A DNA stretch of 64,000 bases, taken from positions 23,837,517 through 23,901,516 of the forward strand of contig NC_053414.1 of the NCBI RefSeq assembly GCF_016859285.1, given 5' to 3'. The notes beneath the pieces are model-generated. The model was given only the letters and a program-made list of their open reading frames with translations, searched no databases and was not told where the DNA came from. Below, piece after piece: positions 1 through 12,530 of this stretch. The position numbers and the translations under genes were made by a program. Within the stretch, counting starts at the first letter, position 1; each line of letters starts with the position of its first letter. The DNA comes from Xiphias gladius (lineage: Eukaryota > Chordata > Actinopteri > Istiophoriformes > Xiphiidae).

Positions 1-995
1 ACTATTCATTATGTCTAGATACAAAATGAACTTTTCTGTAACTTTGAACTCTGAATCATGTTATTAGATATGTTAAAAAAAATGACCTTTTCATAATGTG
101 GAAGACACAAACGTCAGACGTATCTTAAATAAATGTCTCCATGAACTACAAAACTATACTGTCTATTATACTATCTCTGTAGAGCACACAGTGCTGTCAT
201 GTTGTCATGTTTAGCAGGTATAATGTTTATCATATTCGCCATCTTCAATTTGGCGTGTTAGTATTCTAATATTTGCAAAGTAGCACCAAATAACTACAGC
301 TGAGGATGACAGGATATTTTTTTTATTTGCAGGTATTTGGTCATAAAGCAAAATTTTAGACAATTTGTTGAAATATTTCGGTATGGAGCAAAGCAATCAA
401 GGGAAGTTAACTGGACATAGGCAGAATTGAGTGTACCTCTGCTGCAACGGTGGTTTTTCCTTAAAGCTCTTTCAAAGGGAAGCAGATATTTGCTGAGACA
501 ATGTCCTATTGAGCAATGAGCAAGCTAATGTGTACAGGAACACTGGCAAACACACAGTGGTGAAATATTACACCCAGATGAGTTGATAAGTGACTGGCTA
601 AAAGACTGTCTTTTTAGGTGAGGTCCAAGAAATCTTGTTAAGCAACTCTGCCGTATCAGTTTAGGACAACATTAGATTAGCCTATCTGAGGGTGTAATAG
701 ATGTCTGGAGCAGGAACTCAATAAGACATCACTTGGCACTCTTTGCTATGTAGTAGTGTGTTTAGTCAAGCTCTAACCCTCTGCTGAAAACCACTTTCAC
801 ATGGTCTGTACTCTAAATTACACCTCAGTCCTTTTAAATTTAGCTTTTAGCTTTTACAGGAATGTGAAAAGTGTAGAGCATTATGAAGCCATTAACCTTC
901 TAAGCTTTGTGCGCTGCTGCAACAAAAGTGACCATCTGTCTCACCGTCCAGTAACAGAGTCAAAGTATGAGTTCTCGTTTGTGTGTCATACACAT

Positions 996-2103
996 CAGTC
1001 CTGGTTGAAATTCTTGGCACCCCTGAACTGTAAGTATAGAATTTTGAATATCTTCAGAAATAAATGCAAATTAACCAATTTTGTATTAGCAAAACATTTT
1101 AATAAAATGTCCAAGGTTACTGAACAACAAGATAAATATTTTCATATAGTGAAATTAAAAATACAGACATAAAATGTGCACTTGACACAATGATTGGCAC
1201 CTTTTTGATGGATTTAAATTAGCTCCTCAAACAAAATACAACAAATGAAACTCAACTCTGCTTGACCTGAATTAACCAATGAATGATTGTCTTTACAGCA
1301 TAAAAAGGGGCTGATTGTTTCAAGTTTCTTTTTCACAATGGTGAAGACAAGAGAGCCGTCTGAGAGCATGAGAAATGTTATTATCAAAAGACATAACAAT
1401 TCAAAAGGGTACAAGGAAATTGCCAAAGGCCTTGAGGTAAGTTTGTTTATAGGCAATGAAATTAAGCCAAAAATGAAAAGAAATATCTACCAACAATAAA
1501 ACATGGTGGAGGCTCTATCATGCTGTGGAGCTGCTTTGCTGCCTCTGGAACTGGAGGCATTGAATGTATCATAAGCATGATGATATATTTTAGAGCGAAA
1601 TGTGTTACCCAGTGTCAGGGAAACTAGGTTTGAGGCGAGTGTCTTGGGTTCTTTCAGCAGGACAACGACCCAAAGCACACATCCAGCAGCACGACAGAAC
1701 ATTTGAAAAGGAAAAGATGGACTGTTTTAAACTGGCCGGCAATGAGTACTGACCTAAATCCCACTGAAAATCTTCAGAGAAAGTTGAAATCTGCCATTGC
1801 AAAAAAGACTTCTGCAAACTTAAAAGAGCTTGAACTCACAGTAATGGAAGAGAAGCAGAAACTACCAGCAGACAGATGCAAGAAACTTCTAGATGTCTAC
1901 TAGAAACATTTAGAGGCTGCCGTTGTTGCCAAAGGTTCTGCAACCAAATATTAATAATTGTGTCTGGGTACATTTTGTGTTCGTATTACTTCACTATTAT
2001 GCAAGTTTTGTTTTTCTCGTTTTCCTCTGTTCAGTAACTGCAGACATATTATTATTATTCTGTACTTAAAATTCAGGAGTGCCAAAAATTTCAACCAGTA
2101 CTG
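996..2103 (+). mobile_element. Tc1/mariner-like DNA transposon, internally deleted copy
   Basis: The ends are inverted repeats: the left begins CAGTCCTGGTTGAAATTC and the right, read on the minus strand, begins CAGTACTGGTTGAAATTT. A TA follows the right end. Inside are the start of a Tc1 transposase (MVKTREPSESMRN, 1338 onward, helix-turn-helix region) and its catalytic end (WTVLNWPAMSTDLNPTENL, from about 1718), with DLNPTEN holding the E of DD34E. The length of about 1.1 kb against roughly 1.5-1.6 kb for a full element, and the jump at about 1438-1500 from the N-terminal region to late transposase, show a large internal deletion. Frames are interrupted, so the copy is dead. It belongs to the same family as 9274-10752. 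Confidence 0.85.
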
Positions 2104-2269
2104 TATGTGGATAAAATGTCTTAACAGTACTTAACGAATGAGGAATGTGATTTTTTTCCAGAGCAGCTCAGCTCAGAGGTGTCTGCTCACTGGTTAATTT
2201 CATTCCACAATGGTAGCTCTCTAGGAAGTCAGAGTAAAATATTTGTGATGAAAAAGAAAAGGTCTGCAC

Positions 2270-2365
2270 AGTAGGACTGGGCAATAATTTTATATGGGCA
2301 ATATATTGTATTATTGTTCATCAGCAGAAACATTTTTTGATGATGAAATCTTCTCATGTGGTAAT
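2270..2365. repeat. Fragment resembling a teleost dispersed repeat
   Basis: The stretch opens with AGGACTGGGCAATAATTTTA, followed by alternating AT-rich ATATTGTATTATTG text. This resembles the 'GGGCTGGGCGATAT' edge of a common non-autonomous fish repeat. No clean ends were found, so the assignment rests only on similarity recalled from that family. Confidence 0.3.
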
Positions 2366-3882
2366 TTTTACAAACTTAGGTTGCCCAAATGAATCATTCT
2401 GAGCAAGATGTAATTAAAAATGAACAAAATAGGTTAATCAAATTTTTGTTTTACACATATGAAGTTTGGTTTCATGTAATACATAACAGTGGAGCACAGT
2501 TCACTACTTCGAAAAATGTCTTTGATTATTTTATGTGTGATATTTACATGCATTTGCCTCGACGTGATACTGATCTTAAAAATATCCGTGTTAATATTTT
2601 GATAATTATTTCAGTCATATCATCCCACGCTACTGCACAGAAATCAACACTGGTTCACTCAGGAGGCTCCATTGCTCAAGCACCGAGGGGAGAACTTGCA
2701 ATGCAAACCAAGCTTGTTCTATCTGTGAAAACATATCCACTCACAGTAGATGACAATGATTAAGACAGTGCATGATAGAAACTAGAGGAAGCACTTACTC
2801 CTTTCTATGAAGTAACACTAGCCGCCTTTAAAATTCCTGTAATCATCCATTATCAACATATTGTTGCCACAAAACTTAAGTGTCAACGGTTAGTACAATC
2901 ACGTGCTGTAGTTGAACTCACTCAACCTAAAAAGTACACAAGTCTCCGACACTAACATAGTTAAATTCTAGTGAGCACCAGTGAGGATTTCTCAATGAGT
3001 TTTTATAAGATTCTTTCAATTATTCTCAAATTCCCAGTGAGTTTTTAACGCATTTTTTTTAAATATTTTACACATTTTTGTAATCAACAACACTAGAGAA
3101 AATTCCTCCCCTTCACCAGCTAGATGTAGCTCCTCATTAAAGCAGCAGTACTGATTGTAACACCAGGAACATTCCCCACCTGACTGGCACTTCAGCTGTT
3201 TGATTGGTGTAAAACTACATGAGCACATACAGAGCAATCTGTAAATATCTGAACAGTGACACATTCTTTTGTTCGGCCGGCTCTGTACTCCAGCACAATG
3301 GAACTGAAGGGAAACAATGACTTTGAGTTTCAAGTGCTGACTCTCGGCTTTAATTTAAAGCCTTTTACATACCTATTAGATGCACAGAATAACTTGTAGC
3401 GTTGTCATTGTCCTGGTGTATTATCCTAAAATTGTGAGGAGGGGGGCAAAGCATAAAAAGGGTGGCAACAAGTCACCCTCAAACAGTCTTGTAGCAAAAA
3501 GTAAAAATTTACTGTTCATTTCAAATTTTATCTACTGGAATACAGAGTCAACACGACAGAAAATTCGTCCAACTATTTATTGTCTGCACCACACCCAGCT
3601 CATGGAGGCAATAAAAGGTACTTTAACACACTTAGCGCCCAATTCCTGCAACCTTTGTCAGAAATTGCACTCCTTTTTGGAGTCACAAGTCAGTCAAATC
3701 TGAAGACACAATATGGTACCCGGATATTTATATGTAGTATGACTTACATTTTCCGAGGACATCATTATTTCAGATGTCCAATACAAATAAGCATCCACAA
3801 ATCATCTTTGAAATCATTGAGAAGCGACGTTCCTTACAGCTCCAGAACTTGGCTGGGAATTATCACATTTTAAAGTTTTCCA

Positions 3883-3996
3883 CAGTATCAAAGTTATCGA
3901 TAGTTGTCCGTACATCCATGGATACACTACAAAAAGGTGCTTCAAATAGCAAACTCTGCATACTTTTAATGCTGCCAGGTTGGCAAATTGTAAACA
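3883..3996 (+). repeat. Unnamed dispersed repeat, copy 1 of 2 in this window
   Basis: The block from CAGTATCAAAGTTATC to GGCAAATTGTAAACAA aligns along its length with 50692-50810. Shared words include ATAGTTGTC, GTACATCCATGG and, near the end, GCCAG. The copies are clearly diverged, with several small indels. No terminal repeats or coding capacity are visible. Confidence 0.6.
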
Positions 3997-4777
3997 AATA
4001 TAGGTAATATAGGTTATAGGCAGCTCAAGCTGCAGGTCCCTTGGTTTTGTGGGAGGGGTGGGGGATGGCGTAGGGGGCGCTTTGTCAGACGTTGAAAGTC
4101 CTGATTTAAAAGAAATGGATTCAAGAGACTAGAAGCAGGCTAAACTCCATTATCTCAAACAAGAATATGACGCAGCACACTTCTCAACCTGACCAAACTT
4201 AACTACAGTGGGGGGTAAATTACTATGCTTAATGATACTTGCCTCTCTTATTCTTCTAGATAAAAAACGAATTGTCCGTTTTTGGTTTTGTCTTGTTTTG
4301 TTTTTTTTTATTGTAAATGTTGTTTGGTGAAAGCCTTAAGAGAAAACAGGCCAGTTCTAAAAAAAGAAAGATGTTCTCAGTACTACACATAAAGCGCTAG
4401 CACGGCTGCACTGAAAACTACTGCTCCTGCACTAATTGAGGCCTTTATGAGCACTGAAGCAACTAAATCAGTACTATAATTTTATATAGCATCCCCAGTT
4501 AACAAGCAAGTTTGGGCAGAAATGAAGCACTCCAGATGACTTTTTTTTTCCTGCAAAGTGGTGATTACCGACCTCGCCTGCAGAATGACACAGCACATGA
4601 CTTCCTGAGGACCACTTAGTGTTATCAGGGTCATGTGCTGCTGTCTTCAGTGCAGCCTAATGGGAGGTAAAGTGCGTGAGGATTTAGGCGTTGGGTAGAG
4701 ATGAACTGGTTTCCTATATGACAATATTCTATATTAACAAGAATGAGCGTGCATGACCCCACTGGGAGAGACAGACA

Positions 4778-4822
<45 letters not shown>
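4778..4822. repeat. (AC)n microsatellite
   Basis: An uninterrupted AC run of about 22 units follows a short ACAG run. Open frames here are simple-repeat translations. Confidence 0.95.
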
Positions 4823-4824
<2 letters not shown>

Positions 4825-5278
4825 GCTCTCAGGCGATGACAGACCCCACCCCACCCCCCACCCCAGGGTTGGTGTTAACTTACAATTACCATATTGTATT
4901 CATCCCGAACCTAAACGCTTACATTGCATTGGGACATTATGTGTTCGTTCAAATGAAAATAATAAACTGAACGAGTACTTTCTACTAATTCTCACACTTT
5001 TCACTTGCCTAAACTTGTGCACTATAACAGCCCTGTACATCCTCCCATACGTTGCAGTGATACCATACGACACGTGACATGACCACCAACAGCTCACCTG
5101 CAGCCGTAGCAAACACACGATGATATCTCACAATCACACCGCAATATGATGAGTCGCCAAGAGATAAATAGCTGCTATCTAAGCCTGTCTTCTCTGACTA
5201 CCGCTGGAAACAGCTGCAGCCCGGTGTTCAGGCCTGCATCCCTGTACGGACGGCGGCCGTTCCCTTCGGCCCCCTCAC

Positions 5279-5368
5279 CTTGAGGAGATCCAGAGGATGC
5301 GTGCAGCAGGCGGCGCCGCAGGACGCCAGCCCTCCGAAATACCAGCGCGATATCCGTTTCTCGGTCAT
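5279..5368 (-). CDS. slc25a10: Mitochondrial dicarboxylate carrier, coding exon 1 only
   Basis: The exon encodes 30 residues: MTEKRISRWYFGG, then LASCGAACCTHPLDLLK. This matches the start of vertebrate SLC25A10, the inner-membrane carrier that exchanges malate or succinate for phosphate, sulfate or thiosulfate. The first transmembrane helix of repeat 1 ends in the carrier signature P-L-D-L-L-K, which fits PxDxxK at residues 25-30. A consensus donor (GTGAGG) follows directly at 5278, in phase 0. The start codon is the only ATG in frame and is followed by the family's usual N-terminus. The other exons (about 260 residues) would lie left of the window, implying an intron of more than 5.2 kb. The gene reads away from the claudin and GIMAP genes. 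Identification is firm; only its first tenth can be seen. Confidence 0.93.
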
Positions 5369-5656
5369 GTTACCGTCCTCTGCCGTCGCCCGGTGCAGCT
5401 ACAGCGGTGGCTTCCTTCCGCCCAGCCCGCACTCGACACGCCGTCCGCCTGCTCTGTCGGCTTCCTGGCCCGGAGGGTTGCAGCTGGCGCTGGCTCGCGG
5501 TCTACAGGACACGGATAACCTCGTTAATCTTCAAACATGCCGATAAGAGACATTCACCACGGACCGGAGGACTTTGGGCTCCAGCAGCATCGCGCGCACT
5601 GACGCCCCATAATGTGCGTGTTTGCCTGTGAAAGACGGCTTGCGTTTGTGTGTGTT

Positions 5657-5659
<3 letters not shown>

Positions 5660-5695
<36 letters not shown>
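5660..5695. repeat. (TG)n microsatellite in the slc25a10 promoter region
   Basis: A TG run of about 17 units lies roughly 300 bp upstream of the slc25a10 start codon, inside the CpG-rich region. Confidence 0.9.
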
Positions 5696-5698
<3 letters not shown>

Positions 5699-5960
5699 GG
5701 CCACGATGAGCGGCGCAATAGGAAGCAGCTGTAGACAGCGGAGAAGAGCGCAGCCAATTGCCACCGCGGACGGCGGAACTGCCTACCCACCCCGGGGCCC
5801 GAGATCCAAAGTCCGACGGAGGGGTATGGGTATGCTGAAGCCCCGGACGGCAAACGGACTCCCATACCCCACGTTCGCCACTACAGACGGCCACGCGGGT
5901 TTTAAAGGGATACGCATCGTTCCCGCCGCAGTAGACGGGCCGAGATCCGGCCTGTCTCTT

Positions 5961-8900
5961 TAAGAGGACGGTACTCCGCGTTCACAAGTGAGCGGAAACT
6001 TTAGTCGGTTTGCCATGAGAGAAAAAGAACGAGTGTCTGCGACAAGACCCTGAATGCACCGCCTCATACAGGGTCCACACACACTCCGACCTTTTTTTTT
6101 TTTTTTTTTTTTTTAAATGACGACGGGTGAACAATGTCAACGAAAGCCCTGAAACAATCAGTCTGAATGATTCAAGGTGACCAAGACAGTTGCGAGTATG
6201 GGAAACCCCGTTATTTTTGTATTTGGTCAAACAAGTGATTGGGGAGCAAGATAGCAGGGGAAACAGATATTAGACACAAACAAGGAAGCCTAAACACTCG
6301 CTCCAGATTATCGAAATAAAGTCAATACATTCAGTACTGTTGTTGATCAGTAGCCTTAAGAGGTCAGCAATTAATTAGGTTCGATCCAGGAAAGTTTTTT
6401 CACTTTCCTCGACATTGCGAGATGGGGCTTTTCTTTCTTTCTTTCTTTCTTTTTTAACATTTCCATCAATTTGTGGCCCTGGCGCAGGTATGCGCTCTAC
6501 GTAGTGGCATTCTCCATGCGTGTTTTATTTCTTTTAAGAAGATAAACCAGACATATAAAACTGGTGGTATTGTCCTGTATGATTGCATCTGAGGGAAGGT
6601 GTCATTTCCCCCGTTAGCTCGTGACTGCTAACAGAGTTACAGCAGCTTATGTTAGTGTAAAACTCATCTGGCAAAAAAAATAACTCCTGCACAAACGCAC
6701 TGTATGTGCAGTGCTACACTATGAGTCTTGCATAGCAATCGACGGGGTATCCACACTCAGTAAACATGGTCCATTTGTGGCGGACGTCCATCACGGTGCA
6801 GAGTATTTGGGTTTGAGATACAAATCATTGCTTATATTGTTGTTACAAGGTCGTGTTTCGTTGAGATTTACAAGCCCGTTTAACTACATTGTTACTTTCA
6901 GAAGGTTTCTGAAAAATTGTGCGTAAGTATGGGTGCGAACAATGAAAGGGAAAACCTCTGCTTTCGTTGGGGGGCAAAAAGTTTTGCTGGAGGGCCAGAT
7001 TTGGCCCATGGGCCACTATTTGCCTGCCACTGGCATAAAATCATTTGAAACAAAATCTCAGTAGTGTGGCATCAGTAGGGCAGAGCCAAAGACGAAACTC
7101 CAGTACAAAAGTGAGATCTGCGAAAAAAGGCTCACTTTTTCTCACAATAATGCGTATAATTGTAATGTAAATACCATTTGCCAAGTTTGTCTTGAAGTAC
7201 ATAGCGGTTGGGGTGCCTCACATCAATAAAGTGGTTAATATCTCAATTTTTTCAGTGATTCTTCAAATCTTTGGCTCGCTAGATGTTAACGTTTGCTACT
7301 ACTATCTCACTATATGGGTAAATTAATCCAAGATCAATTATACAGCATATGTAGCTTAGCTAGTATCTTCATACTTAAAGCTTTTTTCTCTTTTAAAAAT
7401 AAACCATGGTGTCTGAAACTACATAATAGAGCACAGATCTTACATTTGTGTTGATTGTCCAGTATTTTCATCACTATGTAGATTTCATTGTTTAATCATG
7501 AAATAGTGTAATTAAAAGTGCAGCTGAGGGTGTGTGGTAGTAAATACAGTATGTTGTCTCACTAGCAAAAGAGATAAGTGAGACTGAATCTAAACTTGCA
7601 GTTTTTAAATTACAAAGGCCTTGATCGGGAAAGTTACAGACTTGTTTGTTCCTTTCAAACAAAGAGGAACTTTTGACACAGTCCAGGGAGCAGCAGGTCT
7701 TTGCATACCACCGTCCTGCCCGATGCCCCTAAAAACAACTCTGAATCTGTTCTTCTGTGTTGCGCAGAGTGAGCAGGGCAGCATGCAGGCAAGACTATGT
7801 GGCGACACCCTTGGATATCTGTTCCTTTTCCTGGGTGGCTGTTTGCACCAAAAGCAATTATACCCTTGTCTTAATCGAAGTCGTGAACATGCTACGTTGG
7901 TGGGACAGGTCTGGTAATCAACACGACAAGATGTGTTTTGGAAGTAACACAAAGCAACTCACGGGGCTCTAAAGGGGCCACATCAGCCATGCCCAAAGTG
8001 CAGATGAAAAAAAAGCTAATTATATTTAGTATGTTGATAAGAACACTTCCAAAAAATCACTGCACATACTCTAGCAGAAAGAGAAACTACAGTCAGAACA
8101 TCAACTACAAGGGGGTTGACAAAACGCTGCTAGCTGGCACTCAAACTGATAAAGCCCACATTGGTCTGAGTGATTGAGGTTGTAAAACTATGTCAGATAT
8201 ATAGCTCTTTTTCACTAAGTGTTTACATTATGTTGTCCACTCTCTTCATATATAAATAATCCTAAATGCCCTGGGTGTCATGGTATGATTTAGTACCTGA
8301 CAGTTCTTTACATTAGAGAGAGCTCATCAGTTACTTAGTGTTTACTGCCCCCAAACTAATTGTGTCTCCCGTCACTACACATAGTGGTTTGGGATCTAAC
8401 TGGGATCAATTCGTTCACTGTACAAATAAATTTCCATTCGCTTTGCACCTACAAGTGACATGTGTAGAGGAGTATGACTGTGCTTCGTCTGATGTTATTG
8501 TTTTTTACTCATTCCCCTGAGACAGCAACGTATCTACCGTGTGATTGTAGCAGAGTGAAAGACAAACGCATCTGTGGTAGATAATACATGCAGTATCTAA
8601 GTAGAGAAAAGGGTGAACAAAAACAATATGAACCAGATGTATGGATGAAACAAAATCTTGACTCCTAATAATCTTCCATTTGTGATCAGATACACAATGG
8701 TATAACTGATAATGGGAAATTGGTTAGTATATCTATTATGACCTTGGCCAGCATGAGATTAATTGAGTCTGTGTGAAATGAAGGAAAAAGGGCCAATGGT
8801 GAGTGTCAAGAGCAAATTGGACCATGAGGGATGAATAAGTGCAGGCAACCGTCATCATAATAACTGAGTGACTTAGTTGGGCAAACACAGGCTCATACAG

Positions 8901-9273
8901 GGGCACAATATACAGCAGTCCCACTAGGTCTGTCCTTATGTTGTTTTGTCTCTTCTTTGTATTGAGTTTAGTTTCTTGAGGAAAACACACAGCTATTAAA
9001 ATTTTCCAGGGCACTGGGACTCATAAGTATAAAATCTGTTGTAAAGTCTTGAAAATAGAAGGTTAACCAGGGATATAGCATGCATCTGCAGGGAAGATAT
9101 ATTCTATGTGTACATTTTTTCACAGGCAGCTTACATCTAATGTTTAAAAGACAACCAGTTGTAGGAGAAAGCAAATTCATATATTTATTGTGCATTAATG
9201 ATTATACATCAAAAGACTGTCATTGACCAAAAAAAAAGTTTGAAAATGTAATGACACATTTTTTTTAGATATA
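5961..9273. other. Intergenic, no gene recognised
   Basis: This AT-rich region holds a T21 run at about 6091-6112, a short TTTC repeat at about 6429-6450 and a repeat fragment at about 6965-7045. The overlapping frames at 7605-7972 show no domain, no plausible splice pattern and no family match. No RNA gene was seen. Confidence 0.5.
6965..7045. repeat. Fragment of a transposon-like repeat end
   Basis: The text GGAGGGCCAGATTTGGCCCA followed by TGGGCCACTATTTGCCTGCC resembles the 'GGGCCACATTTGGCCC..GGGCC' end of widespread hAT-like vertebrate repeats. No matching opposite end was found, so this is a relic with an uncertain family. Confidence 0.4.
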
Positions 9274-10752
9274 GTGAATTATTATGTTTTGGTCAAAATT
9301 ATCAACACCCACTAAATGCAAATTAACCAATTGAATATAACCAGAATATTTTAATAAAATGTCCAAGGTTACTGAACAAAAGAAAATAAAAAAACAAAAC
9401 TTATAATAGTGAAACAATACAAACACAAAATGTGCCCCAGACACAATTATTGGCACCCTTCACTAATATTTGGTTGCAGAACCTTTGGCAACAACAGCAG
9501 CCTCTAAATGTTTCTAGTAGACATCTAGAAGCTTCTTGCATCTGTCTGCTGGTAGTTTCTGCATCTCTTCCATTGCTGTGAGTTCAAGCCCTTAAGTTTG
9601 GAGGAGTCCTTTTGCCATGGCAGATTTCAGCTTTCTCCAAAGGTTTTCAATGGGGTTTAGGTCAGAACTCATTGCTGGCCAGTTTAAAACAGTCCATCTT
9701 TTCCTTTTCAAATGTTCTGTCGTGCTGCTGGATGTGTGCTTTGGGTCGTTGTCCTGCTGAAAGACCCAAGACACTCGCCTCAAACCTAGTTTCCTGACAC
9801 TGGGTAACACATTTAGCTGTAAAATGCCTGGGTAATGTTCTGATTTCATCCTTTGATACATTCAATGCCTCCAGTTCCAGAGGCAGTAAAGCAGCTCCAC
9901 AGCATGATAGAGCCTCCACCATGTTTTACTGTAGGTAGAGTGATCTTTTCCTTATGGGCTTCATTTCGCCGCCTATAAACAAACTGATGCACTCCATCCC
10001 CAAAGAGCTCTACTTCGGTTTCATATTTTCATTGAACATTGTCCCAGACAGACTGTGGCTTGTCTATCAAAGCTTTTCCAAACATTCATCTACCCTTTTT
10101 GTGTCTTTCTTTCAACAGTGGTGTCCTCCTTGGCCTTCGCCCAGGGAGTCCTACTTGGTTTAGTGGGCAGCGGATGGTAGAGGCTGAAACCAGCACTCCA
10201 GATTGGTCCAGGTCAGCCTGAAGCTCTTTAGATGTTTTGTGTGATGTTTTTTTTCCACAACCTGCATCAACCCTCAAAGACTTCTCTCACTGAGTTTCTT
10301 CGTAGCACCACGTCCTGGAAGCGGCTTGACAGTTTTATGACTGTGAAACTTCTTGATAACGTTATGAACTGTTGAAACAGGGATTTCAGGATCTTTGATT
10401 ATTGCCTTGTAGCCTTTGGTATCGTTATGTTCTCTGATAATAGCATTTCTCATGCTCTCAGCCCCTTTTTATGCTGTAAAACCATCATTCATTGGTTAAT
10501 TCAGGTCATGTGAACACTGAAAATTAAGCACATGTGAGTTGTTTTATTTTCATTTTGTCTGAGGAATTAATTTAAATTCATCTAAAAGGTGCCAATGATT
10601 GTGTCTGGGATACATTTTGTTTAACCTTGAACATTTTAATAAGATATTCTGATCATACAAAATTGCTTCATTTGCATTTATTTCTGAAGATATTCTGTAT
10701 TATGTAATCGAAATTCCGGGGTGCCATTAATTTTGACCAAGACCGTTTACTG
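9274..10752 (-). mobile_element. Tc1/mariner-like DNA transposon, near full length but decayed
   Basis: The element is about 1.48 kb. Both ends carry TTGGTCAAAATTA-type inverted repeats (left at about 9290, right at about 10725 on the opposite strand), and TA lies at both edges. On the minus strand, part of the transposase DNA-binding region reads KTSHKTSKELQADLDQSG and VSASTIR (10277 to 10086). The catalytic end reads QQDNDPKHTSSS and WPAMSSDLNPIENLWRKL (9861 to 9592), with D of QQDND and E of PIEN as the last two catalytic acids. The pieces are in different frames, so the protein is not made. It shares inner terminal sequence (CTTCAGAAATAAATGCAAAT) and transposase wording with the copy at 996-2103, in the opposite orientation. 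Confidence 0.88.
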
Positions 10753-11435
10753 TATAATGTTATTAAGTGAACTGTTAGGTAGAAAAAGATATTTGAAACA
10801 TTGTTATTATATTACTATCCTGTCCATAGCCAATTCCAATATTGTAATTGTAACCCAATGAATACCCAAAGACTTAAAAAATAAAACTAATGTAGTCATT
10901 GATATATAACAGTCACTTGATAGAAAAGTGAGTGTCAACACTTAATTTTCCCAATACAGTCAGAGAACACAAGTTGAAAATTAAAACAGTTTTGTTCAGA
11001 TCAGCAACAAATTCTTTTTTTGTTAAACTAAATTAACAAAATTACTTCTACTGGAAATCATAACTTTTTACATAAATATTAATAATTATTTCACATGTGG
11101 CAATTATTTTCGTGTTTTTATTTTACTGCTCTAAAACTTAGTAGTGTGTAAAATTATATCAACAAAAGGGCACAGAAAGAGTGCAAATTGCAGAACCACA
11201 GTAAATAAAAAACAACAAAACAATACATGTAAACAAGAATAAAGAAATAAATGAAAAAGAAAAAAGTAAATATGAAGAGTAAATTTGCCTGGGAACCCCG
11301 ATTATTTAAAAAAAAAAAAAAAAAAAGTGTATGAAAAGTAAATAAACAAGCATCACTCTGACTGCCCACACATTTTCAGTCAAACAACAGAATACACAGT
11401 ACTACATGTACCCTGTACACAGCCCCCCCCAAACA

Positions 11436-11508
<73 letters not shown>

Positions 11509-11861
11509 ACACAAGCAGAGGCAGAGTGGAATTTGAGAAATGTAAGTCACACACATTAATAAACATGTAAACATCTAAAATCCTCCGACGATTAATTTCA
11601 ACACCCACTCTGACACAAAGCCCTTAAATAATGTATCTTCTATTAGAACCCCATTGCTATGAAGTTAATCGTGTGAAACATGTAATGAAATCCAAATTAC
11701 AACATCTAGAAACAAACTCAGCTTTTATCAGATAACTTATCCAAAAAAAATATATAGGCTGAGTATCCCCTAATAGATTGTGATCTTGCAGTTTCCAGAA
11801 GCTTGTCTGACGAGGGTGTGACCTCTGAGTTTTTTCATACCTCACGTCCAATAAAATGATC
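10753..11861. other. Intergenic / 3' flank of the claudin gene
   Basis: AT-rich sequence with an A17 run near 11310 and a long CA repeat (11437-11514). The part just left of 11862 is probably the claudin 3' UTR, but no clear minus-strand AATAAA was found close to the stop. No other coding region was recognised. Confidence 0.5.
11437..11514. repeat. (CA)n microsatellite
   Basis: A CA run of about 35 units with one TC interruption near its right end, about 350 bp beyond the claudin stop codon. Confidence 0.95.
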
Positions 11862-12530
11862 TCATACAAAAGATTTTTCCTGTTGCTTCACCTCCCCTGC
11901 TGCCCCTGTACGTGGGTTGTCCTTCACTGCTCCGCCGAAAATAGGCAATGCTCTTCCGCCTGGTGGAGAAGAGCCGACATGCAGCAGAGAGCCCCCCACC
12001 AGGAGCAGCAGGCTGGCCCCCCAGCCAAGGTACAGTGCCGGTCCCAGCTCTCTCTTTAGAGGTGCTGCAACATTTGGATCATAGAAGTCCCTGATGATTG
12101 CATAGGCTGTCCAACAGATGGGTATCAAGTAGGCAAGGCCAGCCACAAGGAAGAGCACCCCCGCTATCCTCGCCAGCCGAGCCTTGGAGGCCTGGTTACC
12201 GTCACCCATGCAATGAGTACACTTGGCCCCTACCACCCCGAGTTTAAAGGCCAGAAGGCAGAGAAGCAGGGAGAGGACAGTGAGGCCCCGGGCAGCTTGG
12301 GCAGACGTTGGCAGGGCCAGGGTGGAGTCATAGGTCTTACACTGGATCTGCCCTGTGGTCTGAGACAGGCAGTTCATCCACAGTCCCTCCCACAACACCT
12401 GGGCAATCACTAGCTCTCCGCCCACAAAGGCAGACACACGCCACAGAGGAGCCGCGCACACCAATGCCCCGCACAACCAACCCAGCACAGCCAAAACCAA
12501 GCCAAGCAGCTGGAGACCTGTTGATGCCAT
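11862..12530 (-). CDS. Claudin, claudin-3/4-like
   Basis: Single-exon gene for a 222-residue four-pass tight-junction protein. Claudins polymerise at the apical junction and set paracellular ion permeability through extracellular loop 1. Loop 1 carries the family signature W30, then WEGLW at 47-51, C54 and C64 (W-GLW-C-C). Four hydrophobic spans fall at about 7-27, 81-101, 122-144 and 166-186. The motif RDFYDP in loop 2 is typical of classic claudins. The C-terminus ends KSFV, a hydrophobic PDZ-ligand type tail as expected for ZO-1 binding. The start is the ATG at 12530; an upstream in-frame ATG at 12599 adds 23 charged residues unlike any claudin and is rejected. The length fits the family. 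Which paralogue it is cannot be fixed from sequence alone; the closest by eye are claudins 3 and 4 and their fish-specific relatives. Confidence 0.93.
   Translation of the reverse strand: MASTGLQLLGLVLAVLGWLCGALVCAAPLWRVSAFVGGELVIAQVLWEGLWMNCLSQTTGQIQCKTYDSTLALPTSAQAARGLTVLSLLLCLLAFKLGVVGAKCTHCMGDGNQASKARLARIAGVLFLVAGLAYLIPICWTAYAIIRDFYDPNVAAPLKRELGPALYLGWGASLLLLVGGSLLHVGSSPPGGRALPIFGGAVKDNPRTGAAGEVKQQEKSFV

Larger units (their letters stand above)
1..5278 (-). other. Inferred intron 1 of slc25a10; no other gene seen
   Basis: The donor of slc25a10 exon 1 opens at 5278 and transcription runs leftwards. No later carrier exon (second or third PxDxxK repeat, or an exon continuing after the first signature) could be recognised on the minus strand here, so the region is best read as part of intron 1. 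It is AT-rich and holds a Tc1-like relic (996-2103), a dispersed repeat (3883-3996) and a CA microsatellite (4778-4822). Open frames at 801-1172 and 2389-2763 have no recognisable domains. Confidence 0.6.
5230..5960. promoter_or_regulatory. CpG-rich promoter region of slc25a10
   Basis: GC- and CpG-dense sequence, in contrast to the AT-rich flanks, surrounds and lies upstream of the minus-strand start codon at 5368-5366. It is interrupted by a TG microsatellite at about 5660-5695. This fits a TATA-less CpG-island promoter of a housekeeping mitochondrial gene. Open frames on both strands here lack domains and are by-products of high GC. Confidence 0.6.

Noticed and set aside
5502-5963. Long overlapping frames on both strands in the CpG region
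   Set aside because: They run through a TG microsatellite and high-GC promoter DNA, have no domains and lie upstream of slc25a10 exon 1.
7605-7972. Frames of 98-115 residues on both strands
   Set aside because: No domain, no credible splice sites with a family-like continuation, and overlap on opposite strands.
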